Part shown: positions 28,137 to 35,537 of the stretch, one piece after another
How the letters are laid out: the number at the start of each line of letters is the position of its first letter
Position numbering within the stretch: position 1 is the stretch's first letter
NCBI GenBank assembly: GCA_902783375.1
Contig: CACZQN010000011.1
Location: 1 to 64,000 of the forward strand
DNA length: 64,000 nucleotides
From: an uncultured Lachnospiraceae bacterium
GTDB taxonomy: Bacteria; Bacillota; Clostridia; Lachnospirales; Lachnospiraceae
Reading direction: 5' to 3'
Made by a program: the position numbers and the translations under genes
Notes under the pieces: generated by a model
The model's input: the letters and a program-made list of their open reading frames with translations, nothing else
The model's database searches: none
Told to the model about the DNA's origin: nothing

Positions 28137-28982
28137 ATGACAATTGAAGAGATGATCATCGCAAAGAAAAGATTGAATCTGACAAATCAGGAACTGGCAG
28201 AAAAGTCCGGTGTCCCGGTCTCAACGGTTGCCAAGATTCTTGGCGGAACCACCAGGAATCCGCATCCGGGTACGATACGTGCATTGGAGTCTGTCTTACA
28301 GACGAAACAGGAAAGTTACGGGACGATCCGGCCTGTCAGACCGTCACATGTTGCAGAGACATCCGTGGTCTACGGAACGTCGCCCCGAAAGGATTCCACA
28401 GAATCAGATGATCTTGTAATGCAGCCGCATTATAACACACTGCAGGACTACCTTTCCCTTCCACCCGACAAGCGCGTCGAACTGATTGACGGGAAGTTCT
28501 ATGATCTTCCTGCTCCAGGCGGGATACACCAGCTGATCTGCTCCCTGATCTGGCACCAGCTCTTTCTGTGCATCGAGGAGCACGAGATGTCCTGCATTGC
28601 TCAGATCGCACCCTTTGATGTTCTGCTGGATGCCGATGTCTACACCGTTGTGGAACCGGATGTGATGGTCTTCTGCAGGAATCCAAGGGAAGCCCTGAAA
28701 GTCCGCGCAGGCGAAGCGCCGGATTTCATCTGTGAAGTTCTCTCTCCGTCCACCGCCTTCCGGGACAGGCATCTGAAACTCTTCAAGTACAGTGCAGCCG
28801 GTGTCCGGGAGGTCTGGCTTGTCGATCCGCTGCATAAAGTCATAGATGTCTATGATTTTAAAGATACGGAGGAACCGCACAAGACGTACACCTTCTCGGA
28901 TGTCGTTCCGGTGAAGCTCTCCGGAGGAAAGTGTTCCATTGACTTCCGGATGATCGACGCAAAACTGGCGGCCTGGGAATAA
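28137..28982 (+). CDS. HTH-Uma2 fusion protein (putative nuclease)
   Basis: 281 aa from the ATG at 28137, which follows AAAGGAG. Residues 1-60 are an XRE-type helix-turn-helix (LTNQELAEKSGVPVSTVAKIL). After a linker, residues about 105-275 form a Uma2 (DUF820) domain of the PD-(D/E)XK superfamily, with ELIDGKFYD, VEPDVMVF, ICEVLSPST and the KYSAAGVREVWLVDP segment. Uma2 proteins are very common in cyanobacteria and scattered in Firmicutes; nuclease activity is predicted rather than well established. The DNA-binding domain suggests self-regulation or sequence-directed action. The 3' end is inside a strong hairpin. Confidence 0.83.
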   Translation: MTIEEMIIAKKRLNLTNQELAEKSGVPVSTVAKILGGTTRNPHPGTIRALESVLQTKQESYGTIRPVRPSHVAETSVVYGTSPRKDSTESDDLVMQPHYNTLQDYLSLPPDKRVELIDGKFYDLPAPGGIHQLICSLIWHQLFLCIEEHEMSCIAQIAPFDVLLDADVYTVVEPDVMVFCRNPREALKVRAGEAPDFICEVLSPSTAFRDRHLKLFKYSAAGVREVWLVDPLHKVIDVYDFKDTEEPHKTYTFSDVVPVKLSGGKCSIDFRMIDAKLAAWE

Positions 28983-28995
28983 CAGGCCGCCAGTT
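28963..28995. terminator. Hairpin at the convergent ends of the Uma2 and MFS genes
   Basis: A perfect 13-bp inverted repeat with a 7-nt loop starts inside the last codons of the Uma2 gene. On the minus strand the stem runs into TTTTGCG, so it may terminate the MFS gene; the plus side has no T-run. Confidence 0.5.
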
Positions 28996-29110
28996 GGAAT
29001 TCACTCTGCGATCTTTTGGTTTGCGGAATACCCGGCCATCAAAGATTCCCTGGATGAAGCGTGCGTTCATCAGCAGGCCATGATAAGCATTCCTTGCAGA
29101 CAAAGACTGC

Positions 29111-30355
29111 TCAGGCCTTCTCCTGATTCTCTTTGCTGCTCTCCTTCCCTGCCAGCCAGAACATCACGACACAACCGATGATGACCGGGATGGCAAGGAA
29201 TGCATAGCCCATTCCGTAGTTTTCTGCAAAGAAGGTGGTTGCAATGAAACTGACGACCATCGGGCCGAAGCTCTGTCCCAGATCGAGACCAATGTAGTAG
29301 GTCGAACTTGCATTGCCGCGTTCGCTGATCGGCACGGAACGGACCGCCATGGTCTGGATGATCGGCTGCAGGCCGCCGTAACCGATTCCGAAGAAGATAC
29401 CGGCGAGGACCGCCTGCCAGGTTGCCTGCAGGTTGAACAGGCAGAGGATTACCAGCAGCAGCGCCGTGTCGCAGATCAGGAAGATGTACTTCTCCTTGAT
29501 CTTCTCTGCGATCTTCAGGATGAATGGACGGGCAACCAGGTTGACGATCGCATATAGTGTGAAGAACAGGCTCGCATTCGCCACCCCGCGGTTCTCGGAA
29601 TACAGCAGCAGGAAGCCGTTGATGCCGCCCGACAGCAGGGCGTTGCACATGCCGACAAAGGCAGCCGGAATCGCAGCCACGCTGATCAGCTTCTGCCACC
29701 AGGCAACCGTCACCGCACCGGAAGCCTTCTCTTTCTGCTCATTTGCCCGCTCCGCTTCCACCTCTTCGTTCTTCTTCACCAGGTTCAGGAGCAGGAAGGA
29801 AACAAAATACATGACCGCCGCACTCAGGAACAGTGCCGCATAGCTGAAATGATTGATGATCCACACACCGGCTGCCGGTGCGAAGGCCTGTGCGAGGTTA
29901 CCGATCATTGCGTAGTATCCCATCCCTTTCAGCAGGAGGGACCTTGGAACAGCATCCGCCACAAAAGCCATGTTGACGGTCGAGAAGATCGCGAAGATCA
30001 CGCCGTGCAGGATCCGGACCGTCAGGAGGACTGGCGTATTGGTTGAAAAGCGGTAGGCAACAAAGATTGCCGCAAGGCTTAACAGCGACACCAGCATCAT
30101 CTTCTTCCGGTCAAAATGATCCGAAATCCAGCCGGCGAGCGGTCTTGAGAACAGGGCTGCGAAGGACATCAGGCCCGGCAGGATGCCCATGATGTAATCC
30201 CCGACGCCGATCGATCTCGCATATTTGGAGATGTTCGAACTCGACATCGAATACCCGAACTGCGCCGCGAAGTACGCAAAGCACAGGATGATATAGCCGA
30301 CCGTTACGAGACGTTCCTTTTTACTTTCGTTCTGCTGCATGTCGTTGTGTTGCAT
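29111..30355 (-). CDS. Major facilitator superfamily transporter
   Basis: 414 aa, 12 membrane helices in two bundles with a charged central loop (about residues 195-215). The loop between helices 2 and 3 has the MFS pattern (GWISDHFDRKKMM). The closest general type is the drug or small-metabolite efflux group; the substrate cannot be read from the sequence. AAAGGAAAC precedes the start by 12 nt. It is a single gene between the Uma2 and MATE genes. Confidence 0.85.
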   Translation of the reverse strand: MQHNDMQQNESKKERLVTVGYIILCFAYFAAQFGYSMSSSNISKYARSIGVGDYIMGILPGLMSFAALFSRPLAGWISDHFDRKKMMLVSLLSLAAIFVAYRFSTNTPVLLTVRILHGVIFAIFSTVNMAFVADAVPRSLLLKGMGYYAMIGNLAQAFAPAAGVWIINHFSYAALFLSAAVMYFVSFLLLNLVKKNEEVEAERANEQKEKASGAVTVAWWQKLISVAAIPAAFVGMCNALLSGGINGFLLLYSENRGVANASLFFTLYAIVNLVARPFILKIAEKIKEKYIFLICDTALLLVILCLFNLQATWQAVLAGIFFGIGYGGLQPIIQTMAVRSVPISERGNASSTYYIGLDLGQSFGPMVVSFIATTFFAENYGMGYAFLAIPVIIGCVVMFWLAGKESSKENQEKA

Positions 30356-30412
30356 GATGTTTCTGTTTCCTTTCTTTGTTGCTTGATGGTTCTCTGACCG
30401 GCTGAGCCGGAC

Positions 30413-31765
30413 TCAGTCAATGACCGTCTTGGTCGCCCATTTCCCGGACCGGTAGCGCCAGATATAGAAGATATCTCTGCAGACCCAGTCGATATACCAG
30501 CCGATCCAGACGCCGATCAGGCCGACGCCCATAAACCGGCAGAGGATGAAGGACAGGCCGACGCGGAAGGTCCACATGGACGCTGCAGAGACTGCGGAAC
30601 AGAAGGCCGCATCCCCGGATGCGCGGAGCGTGTTCGGCAGGGTGAAGGAGCAGACCCAGAAGATGGACTTCGTGAACAGCGAGATGATCATGATCTGGAT
30701 GAAGAGTTCTGCTGCCTCCGGCGTCAGTGCTGCGATCTTCACGATCGGCTGCAGGGTCACCGCAATGATTGCAGCCATGATCAGCATCGAGCACTCCGAG
30801 ATGATACAGAGCTTCCTGGTGTAGTACTTCGTCTCCTCGACTTTCCCTGCACCCATGCAGGTTCCCGCAACCGTCATCAGTCCGATGCCGATCGCCTGTC
30901 CGGGATAGCCGTGGATGCCTTCGACCATCGTGATCATCGCCTGTGCGGAAATCGCCGCTGTTCCGAGCGTCGAGACCGTGCTGGCGACGATCAGTTTTCC
31001 AAGCTGAAAGAGACCGTTCTCAAGGCCTGCCGGGACGCCGATCTTTAAGACCATGCGGATCAGCCGCCACTCCGGTGTGAGGAGCTTCGGGGAATCGATG
31101 ACGAGTTTTCGTTGATCTCGTCTGCTCACCAGCACCTGCATCACGAGCGCTCCGACCACACGGGAGAGCAGCGTCGCCCAGGCCGCACCTGCCACACCCA
31201 GATGCAGGCCGAAGATCAGGACCGCATTCCCGACGATGTTGAGCAGGTTCGAGGCAAGGCTCACCATCATCGGCGTCCGTGTCTGGCCTTCTGCACGGAA
31301 GATCGATGCTGCTGCCTGCTGGATGCCGAAGAACAGGTAACTTGCTGCCGTGATCAGGAAATACGTCGTCGCGGCAGCCATGACGTCGGCTTCAATGCCG
31401 CCGTAGATCAGCCGCAGCAGCGGTCCGGCAAATGCCATACAGATGAGGGCAGGCACAGCAGATGCCACAATACAGCAGAACAAAAGCTGCCCCGCTGCCT
31501 TTTTGGCTGATGGTTCATCCTTTCTGCCGAGAAACTGCGCGCAGACCACCGTTCCCCCGGACGCCAGTGCCATCATCGCCATCAGCATGAGATTATTGAT
31601 CGTATCAACCAGTGAAACACCGGAAAGCGCAGCCGCGCCGACATTGGATACCATCAGCGTATCTGCAATTCCCATCAGTGCGGAAAGAATCTGTTCCACG
31701 ATCAGTGGAATCAGAAGCTTTCTCAAATCCTTATTGGAATACACCCTGTCATACTTCCTTTCCAA
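30413..31765 (-). CDS. MATE-family efflux transporter
   Basis: 450 aa with 12 membrane helices in the MATE arrangement (IPLIVEQILSALMGIADTLMV at the start and SIFRAEGQTRTPM later). Such proteins export cationic drugs or metabolites by Na+ or H+ antiport. The start appears to be TTG at 31765 with GGAG 4 nt before it, and it overlaps the stop of the ATPase gene by 17 nt, so it is coupled. Substrate unknown. Confidence 0.85.
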   Translation of the reverse strand: MERKYDRVYSNKDLRKLLIPLIVEQILSALMGIADTLMVSNVGAAALSGVSLVDTINNLMLMAMMALASGGTVVCAQFLGRKDEPSAKKAAGQLLFCCIVASAVPALICMAFAGPLLRLIYGGIEADVMAAATTYFLITAASYLFFGIQQAAASIFRAEGQTRTPMMVSLASNLLNIVGNAVLIFGLHLGVAGAAWATLLSRVVGALVMQVLVSRRDQRKLVIDSPKLLTPEWRLIRMVLKIGVPAGLENGLFQLGKLIVASTVSTLGTAAISAQAMITMVEGIHGYPGQAIGIGLMTVAGTCMGAGKVEETKYYTRKLCIISECSMLIMAAIIAVTLQPIVKIAALTPEAAELFIQIMIISLFTKSIFWVCSFTLPNTLRASGDAAFCSAVSAASMWTFRVGLSFILCRFMGVGLIGVWIGWYIDWVCRDIFYIWRYRSGKWATKTVID

Positions 31766-33146
31766 ACATCTCCGGAAATGACACCAACGTTACATTTCCC
31801 AGTTCATCCGCCATCCGGATACAGCCCTCTGTAAACCCACTCTTTGAGAAAAGATAATAATACGCTTTTGAATAAGGCAGCAACCTGCTTCTTCTGACCA
31901 ATGTCGTCAGCACACCAGCATCCGTGAGTTCATTTCTCCATTTGCACTCCGCAAACAGAGCCACATCTTTATCCTGCGCTCCTACGATATCAATCTCCTC
32001 CTGCCGGCGGGTTACCGGATCACTTCCCCACCAGCGTCCCAGCGAGACAAACAGGACCGGAGATTGACCTGCGAGCAGCTGCCGCCACAGGTACTGCTTG
32101 CAGATTTCCTCAAAAATATGCCCCATGTAATCGTTCAGCTGCGAAGAGATTCGCTGATACGCCAGTTCAGCTGCTCCGCGGGCAATCAGTGAACTATTTT
32201 CCGGAATAAAATGGTACCAGAAATAAAACATCGGGTCAACTATCCGGTACAGTGTTTTCTTAGCTGCCTTTTCACCGTACGGTGTTTCCTTCTCAATAAT
32301 CTCAAGTGCAATCATGTTTTTCAGGTAAGTGCTGCAGGTATTGGTCTCCTCACCGATACGGTCCGCAATTTCCCCCAGCCGGTTTGCGCCGTTCGCGACC
32401 GCTGTCATAATCGCATTGTAAATAGCCGGTTCCCGTACCTCCTGCTTCAGCAGATTCACTGGTTCTTCAAAAAGGAAAGAACTTGGATCCAGGTACATCC
32501 TTTTCAGATTCTCTTCCACGCTCAGCTGATCATCAATCTGTAACAGATACTGTGGCGTACCGCCTGCCAGCCCATATGCAATTGCTTTGTCTTCAGCTGC
32601 AAAATGCGGGAAGAATGCGCAGGCTTCGAAGAAATCAACTGGCTCTAATTTCATCTGCGCGGTCCCGCGCCCGTACAATGGAGATTTGTAAGCCAGGACC
32701 TCATCTTCCATATAGGACATAGAAGAACCGCATAAGATGAGCTTCAGCCTGGAACGATCACGATAGTTGTCGATCAGCACCTGCAAAGTCGAAGCAAGAC
32801 TCGGTGAAGATCTGGCCACATATGGATATTCATCGATGATCAGCACCATCCTCTCCTGTTCTGCCCTTTGAAAGACAAACTCCAGCCCACTCTGAAAAGA
32901 GGTAAATGTAGCCCCGGCCGGGGATCCTTTCACACTCTCCAGAATGGCCCTGCTGAAATTCTCCAGGTTCTGCCGCTCATTGCTTTCAACGCCTGCGAAA
33001 TAAATTGCCGCTTTCCCTTCTATAAATGTTCGCAGCAGAGCTGTTTTTCCGACTCTGCGCCGTCCATACAACACCATACATTCAAAATGATCAGTCCGAT
33101 ACAGACGATCGAACACCTGTAATTCCTGTTTTCTTCCGATAAACAT
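31749..33146 (-). CDS. ATPase_2/DUF234 protein (P-loop ATPase with C-terminal nuclease-like domain)
   Basis: 465 aa from the ATG at 33146 with GAGGAGG upstream. Walker A is GRRRVGKTALL (about 28-38), Walker B is MVLIIDEYPY (about 118-127). A winged-helix region is followed by the DUF234 domain, where EEIDIVGAQ and ALFAECKWRNE supply the D and E-x-K of a PD-(D/E)XK-like site. These archaeal-type ATPases are widespread, horizontally mobile and of unknown biological role. An array of inverted half-sites lies in the promoter region, suggesting autoregulation. The MATE gene is translationally coupled downstream. Confidence 0.85.
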   Translation of the reverse strand: MFIGRKQELQVFDRLYRTDHFECMVLYGRRRVGKTALLRTFIEGKAAIYFAGVESNERQNLENFSRAILESVKGSPAGATFTSFQSGLEFVFQRAEQERMVLIIDEYPYVARSSPSLASTLQVLIDNYRDRSRLKLILCGSSMSYMEDEVLAYKSPLYGRGTAQMKLEPVDFFEACAFFPHFAAEDKAIAYGLAGGTPQYLLQIDDQLSVEENLKRMYLDPSSFLFEEPVNLLKQEVREPAIYNAIMTAVANGANRLGEIADRIGEETNTCSTYLKNMIALEIIEKETPYGEKAAKKTLYRIVDPMFYFWYHFIPENSSLIARGAAELAYQRISSQLNDYMGHIFEEICKQYLWRQLLAGQSPVLFVSLGRWWGSDPVTRRQEEIDIVGAQDKDVALFAECKWRNELTDAGVLTTLVRRSRLLPYSKAYYYLFSKSGFTEGCIRMADELGNVTLVSFPEMFGKEV

Positions 33147-33183
33147 ACCCTGCCTCCTCATTTCACATACCACATTATATAAT

Positions 33184-33258
33184 CGAATCGTACATGAGTC
33201 AAGTACGATTCGGCAAGCTTCGCTTTACTCAAGTACGATTCTGTCATGTATGATTCGG
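33184..33258. repeat. Cluster of GTACGATTC half-sites upstream of the DUF234 gene
   Basis: A perfect inverted repeat with 10-bp arms (33184-33193 and 33203-33212, 9-bp spacer) is followed by further direct copies at 33233-33241 and, with one change, at 33248-33256. The cluster lies 38-112 nt upstream of the ATPase start, where an operator would be expected. Confidence 0.7.
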
Positions 33259-33331
33259 TAATTTGCACTGCCAGGTTATGGTCGCGGAAACCATCCCCTC
33301 TCCCTTCCCGATATTTGCCAGAGGGAAATCA

Positions 33332-33360
33332 TTGACAAGGAGCAGATCTGGGATTAAACT
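33332..33360 (+). promoter_or_regulatory. Promoter of the TIM-barrel isomerase gene
   Basis: TTGACA (33332-33337), a 17-bp spacer and TAAACT (33355-33360). The -35 box is perfect. Transcription should begin near 33367, inside the operator-like site described next. Confidence 0.75.
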
Positions 33361-33365
33361 TGAAA

Positions 33366-33379
33366 TGATAACGATTACA
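33366..33379 (+). promoter_or_regulatory. cre-like (LacI/CcpA family) operator
   Basis: TGATAACGATTACA matches the cre consensus TGNAANCGNTNNCA except for one base. It overlaps the predicted transcription start, where binding would repress. Catabolite or LacI-type control of the isomerase gene is inferred. Confidence 0.55.
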
Positions 33380-33419
33380 GTTCCTCTGACTTATGGGGAA
33401 GAAAGGCGAGGGTATTATC

Positions 33420-34301
33420 ATGAAAGTAGGAATTGGAACCTATTCTTTTGGCGGTATCGAGAGTTATCTTGGTCTCGGAGATACTTTGCTTGAGAAGTTT
33501 AAGAAGATTAAAGCACTTGGCTTTGATACCGTTGAGCTGCTGCCGGTTGATCTGGACAACGATCTCGATGATATCAAGAAGTGGCTTGAGGAGACCGGTC
33601 TTGAGGTAACCTCCATCCATGCTGAGCCGAGCGAAGATGTCATCAAGAAGATGGCTTATCTGGGTGGCAAGGCTGTCATCTGGGCTTCCACCCCGTTCAA
33701 CTCCAAGGCTGAGGCTGAGGAAGTTGCTGCATTCCTGGAGAAGATGGCTGAGTTCGCTGAGCCGTACGGCATCAAGATCGGCTATCACAACCACAGCCAG
33801 GAGTTCTATTTCACAGAAGGAAAGACACTCGAGGAGCATCTGCTGGACGCAGGCAGCAAGTTCTATATCCAGCTTGACTGCGGCTGGGCACAGAACGGCG
33901 GTATGTATCCTCCGTACTTCATCCGCAAATATAAGAACCGTGTCGTTGCCATCCATGTCAAAGAGAACAGCAAGGTCGTAGGACCTGGCCCGAAGCCGGC
34001 TTCCCGCCATGCTGACCGCCCGATGGGCAATCCGTTCGGCAATGTCAAGGAGATGTCCCTTGAGCAGCGTCAGGCTATGCTTGCTGAATTCAACAAGCGT
34101 TCCGCTGCCGGTGCTGACCGCTTCAAGGTACAGTGCAAGATGGGCGCTCCGGAATCCAACATCAACTGGCAGGACATCAAGGATGCCCTCGACGAGCAGG
34201 ATTTCGAGGCATTCTGGGTTGTTGAGCGTGAAGGCTTCTACGATGAGCACGACAAGTGCCTCGCAGAGGACTGCGCATACCTTCATGCAAACGTGAAATA
34301 A
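33420..34301 (+). CDS. Sugar phosphate isomerase/epimerase (xylose-isomerase-like TIM barrel)
   Basis: 293 aa from the ATG at 33420, preceded by GGCGAGGG. The fold is read from GIGTYSFGG at the start, the ligand-bearing strands VELLPVD, KIGYHNHSQEF, FYIQLDCGWAQ and VAIHVKE, and a final EAFWVVEREG: the E/D/H/E metal pattern of the family. Members convert sugars, inositols or keto-glycosides. Codon use is strongly biased (Lys nearly always AAG, a narrow codon set), unlike neighbouring genes, which points to high expression. The bias creates a complete 303-codon antisense frame that is not real. The exact substrate is unknown. Confidence 0.85.
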   Translation: MKVGIGTYSFGGIESYLGLGDTLLEKFKKIKALGFDTVELLPVDLDNDLDDIKKWLEETGLEVTSIHAEPSEDVIKKMAYLGGKAVIWASTPFNSKAEAEEVAAFLEKMAEFAEPYGIKIGYHNHSQEFYFTEGKTLEEHLLDAGSKFYIQLDCGWAQNGGMYPPYFIRKYKNRVVAIHVKENSKVVGPGPKPASRHADRPMGNPFGNVKEMSLEQRQAMLAEFNKRSAAGADRFKVQCKMGAPESNINWQDIKDALDEQDFEAFWVVEREGFYDEHDKCLAEDCAYLHANVK

Positions 34302-34303
34302 AT

Positions 34304-34400
34304 CAGGACCGATATATCTTCGGGGCTCAAATGGGGGGGAAGCTTGCTTTCGAATCCATTTGAGCCTCCGATCATTTACCGGCCGGATGTGGTCGGTGCC
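34304..34400 (+). ncRNA. Structured element C, upstream of the DUF6472-like gene
   Basis: A closing stem pairs GGACCGA (from 34307) with TCGGTGCC (34393-34400). Inside is a perfect 11-bp hairpin (34324-34334 with 34356-34366) whose apical region contains AAGCTTGCTTTC, then an ACCGGCC hairpin. The same order (closing stem, AAGCTTGCTTTC hairpin, ACCGGCC hairpin) occurs in element A at 59021-59190. It lies right after the isomerase stop and just before the next ribosome site. Confidence 0.55.
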
Positions 34401-34419
34401 ACAGAAAGGAACACCTCTG

Positions 34420-34587
34420 ATGTGTGAAGAATGTGCTTACTATGTCTATGACGAAGAGGAAGAAATCTACTACTGCGATATGGATCTGGATGAGGATGAG
34501 ATGTATCGCTTCATGACTGCTACCGTCCGCTCCTGCCCATATTATCAGAACGGGGATGAGTACCGGGTCGTCCTGCATCAGATGTGA
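34420..34587 (+). CDS. DUF6472-like small cysteine-containing protein
   Basis: 55 aa from the ATG at 34420, with AAAGGA about 9 nt upstream. It contains CEECAYYVYD, YYCDMDLDEDEMYRF and CPYYQNGDEYRVV, so four cysteines are spaced for one metal or disulfide site. This pattern is typical of a small protein family widespread in Clostridia (DUF6472 to my recollection). Function unknown. It follows structured element C, which may regulate its translation, and converges with the AraC gene. Confidence 0.75.
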   Translation: MCEECAYYVYDEEEEIYYCDMDLDEDEMYRFMTATVRSCPYYQNGDEYRVVLHQM

Positions 34588-34597
34588 TTCTGTTTTC

Positions 34598-35386
34598 TCA
34601 TCTGGCTGCCATGTGCAGTTTCCGGTACCGCAGAGCCGGCATTCCGATCTCTTTCTTAAATGTTCTGCAGAAATAGTTATAATCATTAAACCCGACCATT
34701 TCACTGATCTCCATGATCTTCAGATCCGTCTGGGCAAGAAGGAAACATGCCTTCTCCAGGCGGACTTTTTTGATGTATCTGGCGAACGGCATCTGGACAT
34801 ACATATGGAACTGTTCATAGAGTGTCGTTTTGCTGATATTCAAAAATGTGGTGACTGTATCCACACTGAGATCCGTATCTGCATGATCATAAACAAATTG
34901 ATGAAAAAGATCAATATAGGTCTGAAACGTGTACTCCTTCAGGCCGTGGGCAACAATATACTCGGCCAGAACCGGGAGAAGTGACACTGCCGCCTGAAAT
35001 CTTTCCTCTTTTTCTGAACCTTCTTCTCTCTCCGTATCCAGGACCAGGTAGCCTTGTGGAAGACCATCCCGCAGCATCGGTCCGACAGCAATCCGCCGGT
35101 CTTTTGTGACTACCTGTCCGCTTTCTTCACTTTCCCGCATCATCTGAAGATAGACTTCTGCAGCCTCTTCGTGATCTCTCTGCCAACGTTCCAGTTCAGC
35201 TTCTCCCTTTTCCGGAACTGCAATCACCGGCAGACTTTTCCCGATATAAAAGAGCACCGGAATACCGGTCAGTCTGTAGAACGGCTCCAGCACCTGAATG
35301 ATCGCGTCCCGGATGTAAGTCTCGCCAGGTCCTGTCTGCCCTGCGGCAGGTATCCGCCCGGCAGACTTCATTCCATCCTTCTTCAT
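34598..35386 (-). CDS. AraC-family regulator with an N-terminal sensor domain
   Basis: 262 aa from the ATG at 35386, with GGAG 9 nt upstream; the frame extends to 35440 without a site. The N-terminal domain (AIIQVLEPFYRLTGIPVLFY onwards) resembles the PocR/XylR-type ligand domains seen before AraC helices in Clostridia. The C-terminal 100 residues are two helix-turn-helix units (LNISKTTLYEQFHMY and EISEMVGFNDYNYFCRTFKK). It is divergent from the esterase gene 150 nt away and probably controls the esterase-symporter-esterase operon. Confidence 0.85.
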   Translation of the reverse strand: MKKDGMKSAGRIPAAGQTGPGETYIRDAIIQVLEPFYRLTGIPVLFYIGKSLPVIAVPEKGEAELERWQRDHEEAAEVYLQMMRESEESGQVVTKDRRIAVGPMLRDGLPQGYLVLDTEREEGSEKEERFQAAVSLLPVLAEYIVAHGLKEYTFQTYIDLFHQFVYDHADTDLSVDTVTTFLNISKTTLYEQFHMYVQMPFARYIKKVRLEKACFLLAQTDLKIMEISEMVGFNDYNYFCRTFKKEIGMPALRYRKLHMAAR

Positions 35387-35421
35387 CCAATTATTCTCCA
35401 CATGATACCTCCATCTGAATA

Positions 35422-35458
35422 CTGTAAAAAAAGAAATCAAGCGTGGAAGATTTTACAG
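35422..35458. promoter_or_regulatory. Inverted repeat in the AraC/esterase divergent region
   Basis: CTGTAAAA (35422-35429) is repeated inverted as TTTTACAG (35451-35458). The region also carries a TATACT about 30 nt upstream of the esterase start. A regulator or operator function is plausible but unproven. Confidence 0.4.
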
Positions 35459-35537
35459 TTTTATGAAACGATTGTACTATTTTTTGTTTTTTTCCGCAAG
35501 TATACTATTACCAAAAGTGAAGAAGGAGTTTACAGAT

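Noticed and set aside
28996-29102. Short minus-strand frame with NAYHGLLMNARFIQGIFDG
   Set aside because: It looks protein-like but starts only with TTG, has no ribosome site and runs antisense into the Uma2 gene. At most a remnant.
29070-29699. 209-codon minus-strand frame overlapping the MFS gene
   Set aside because: It lies in another frame of the MFS gene and has a His/Arg/Gly-rich product without domain features.
33375-34286. 303-codon minus-strand frame fully antisense to the isomerase gene
   Set aside because: It follows from the narrow codon set of the isomerase gene on the plus strand. The plus-strand product has clear family motifs; the antisense product has none.
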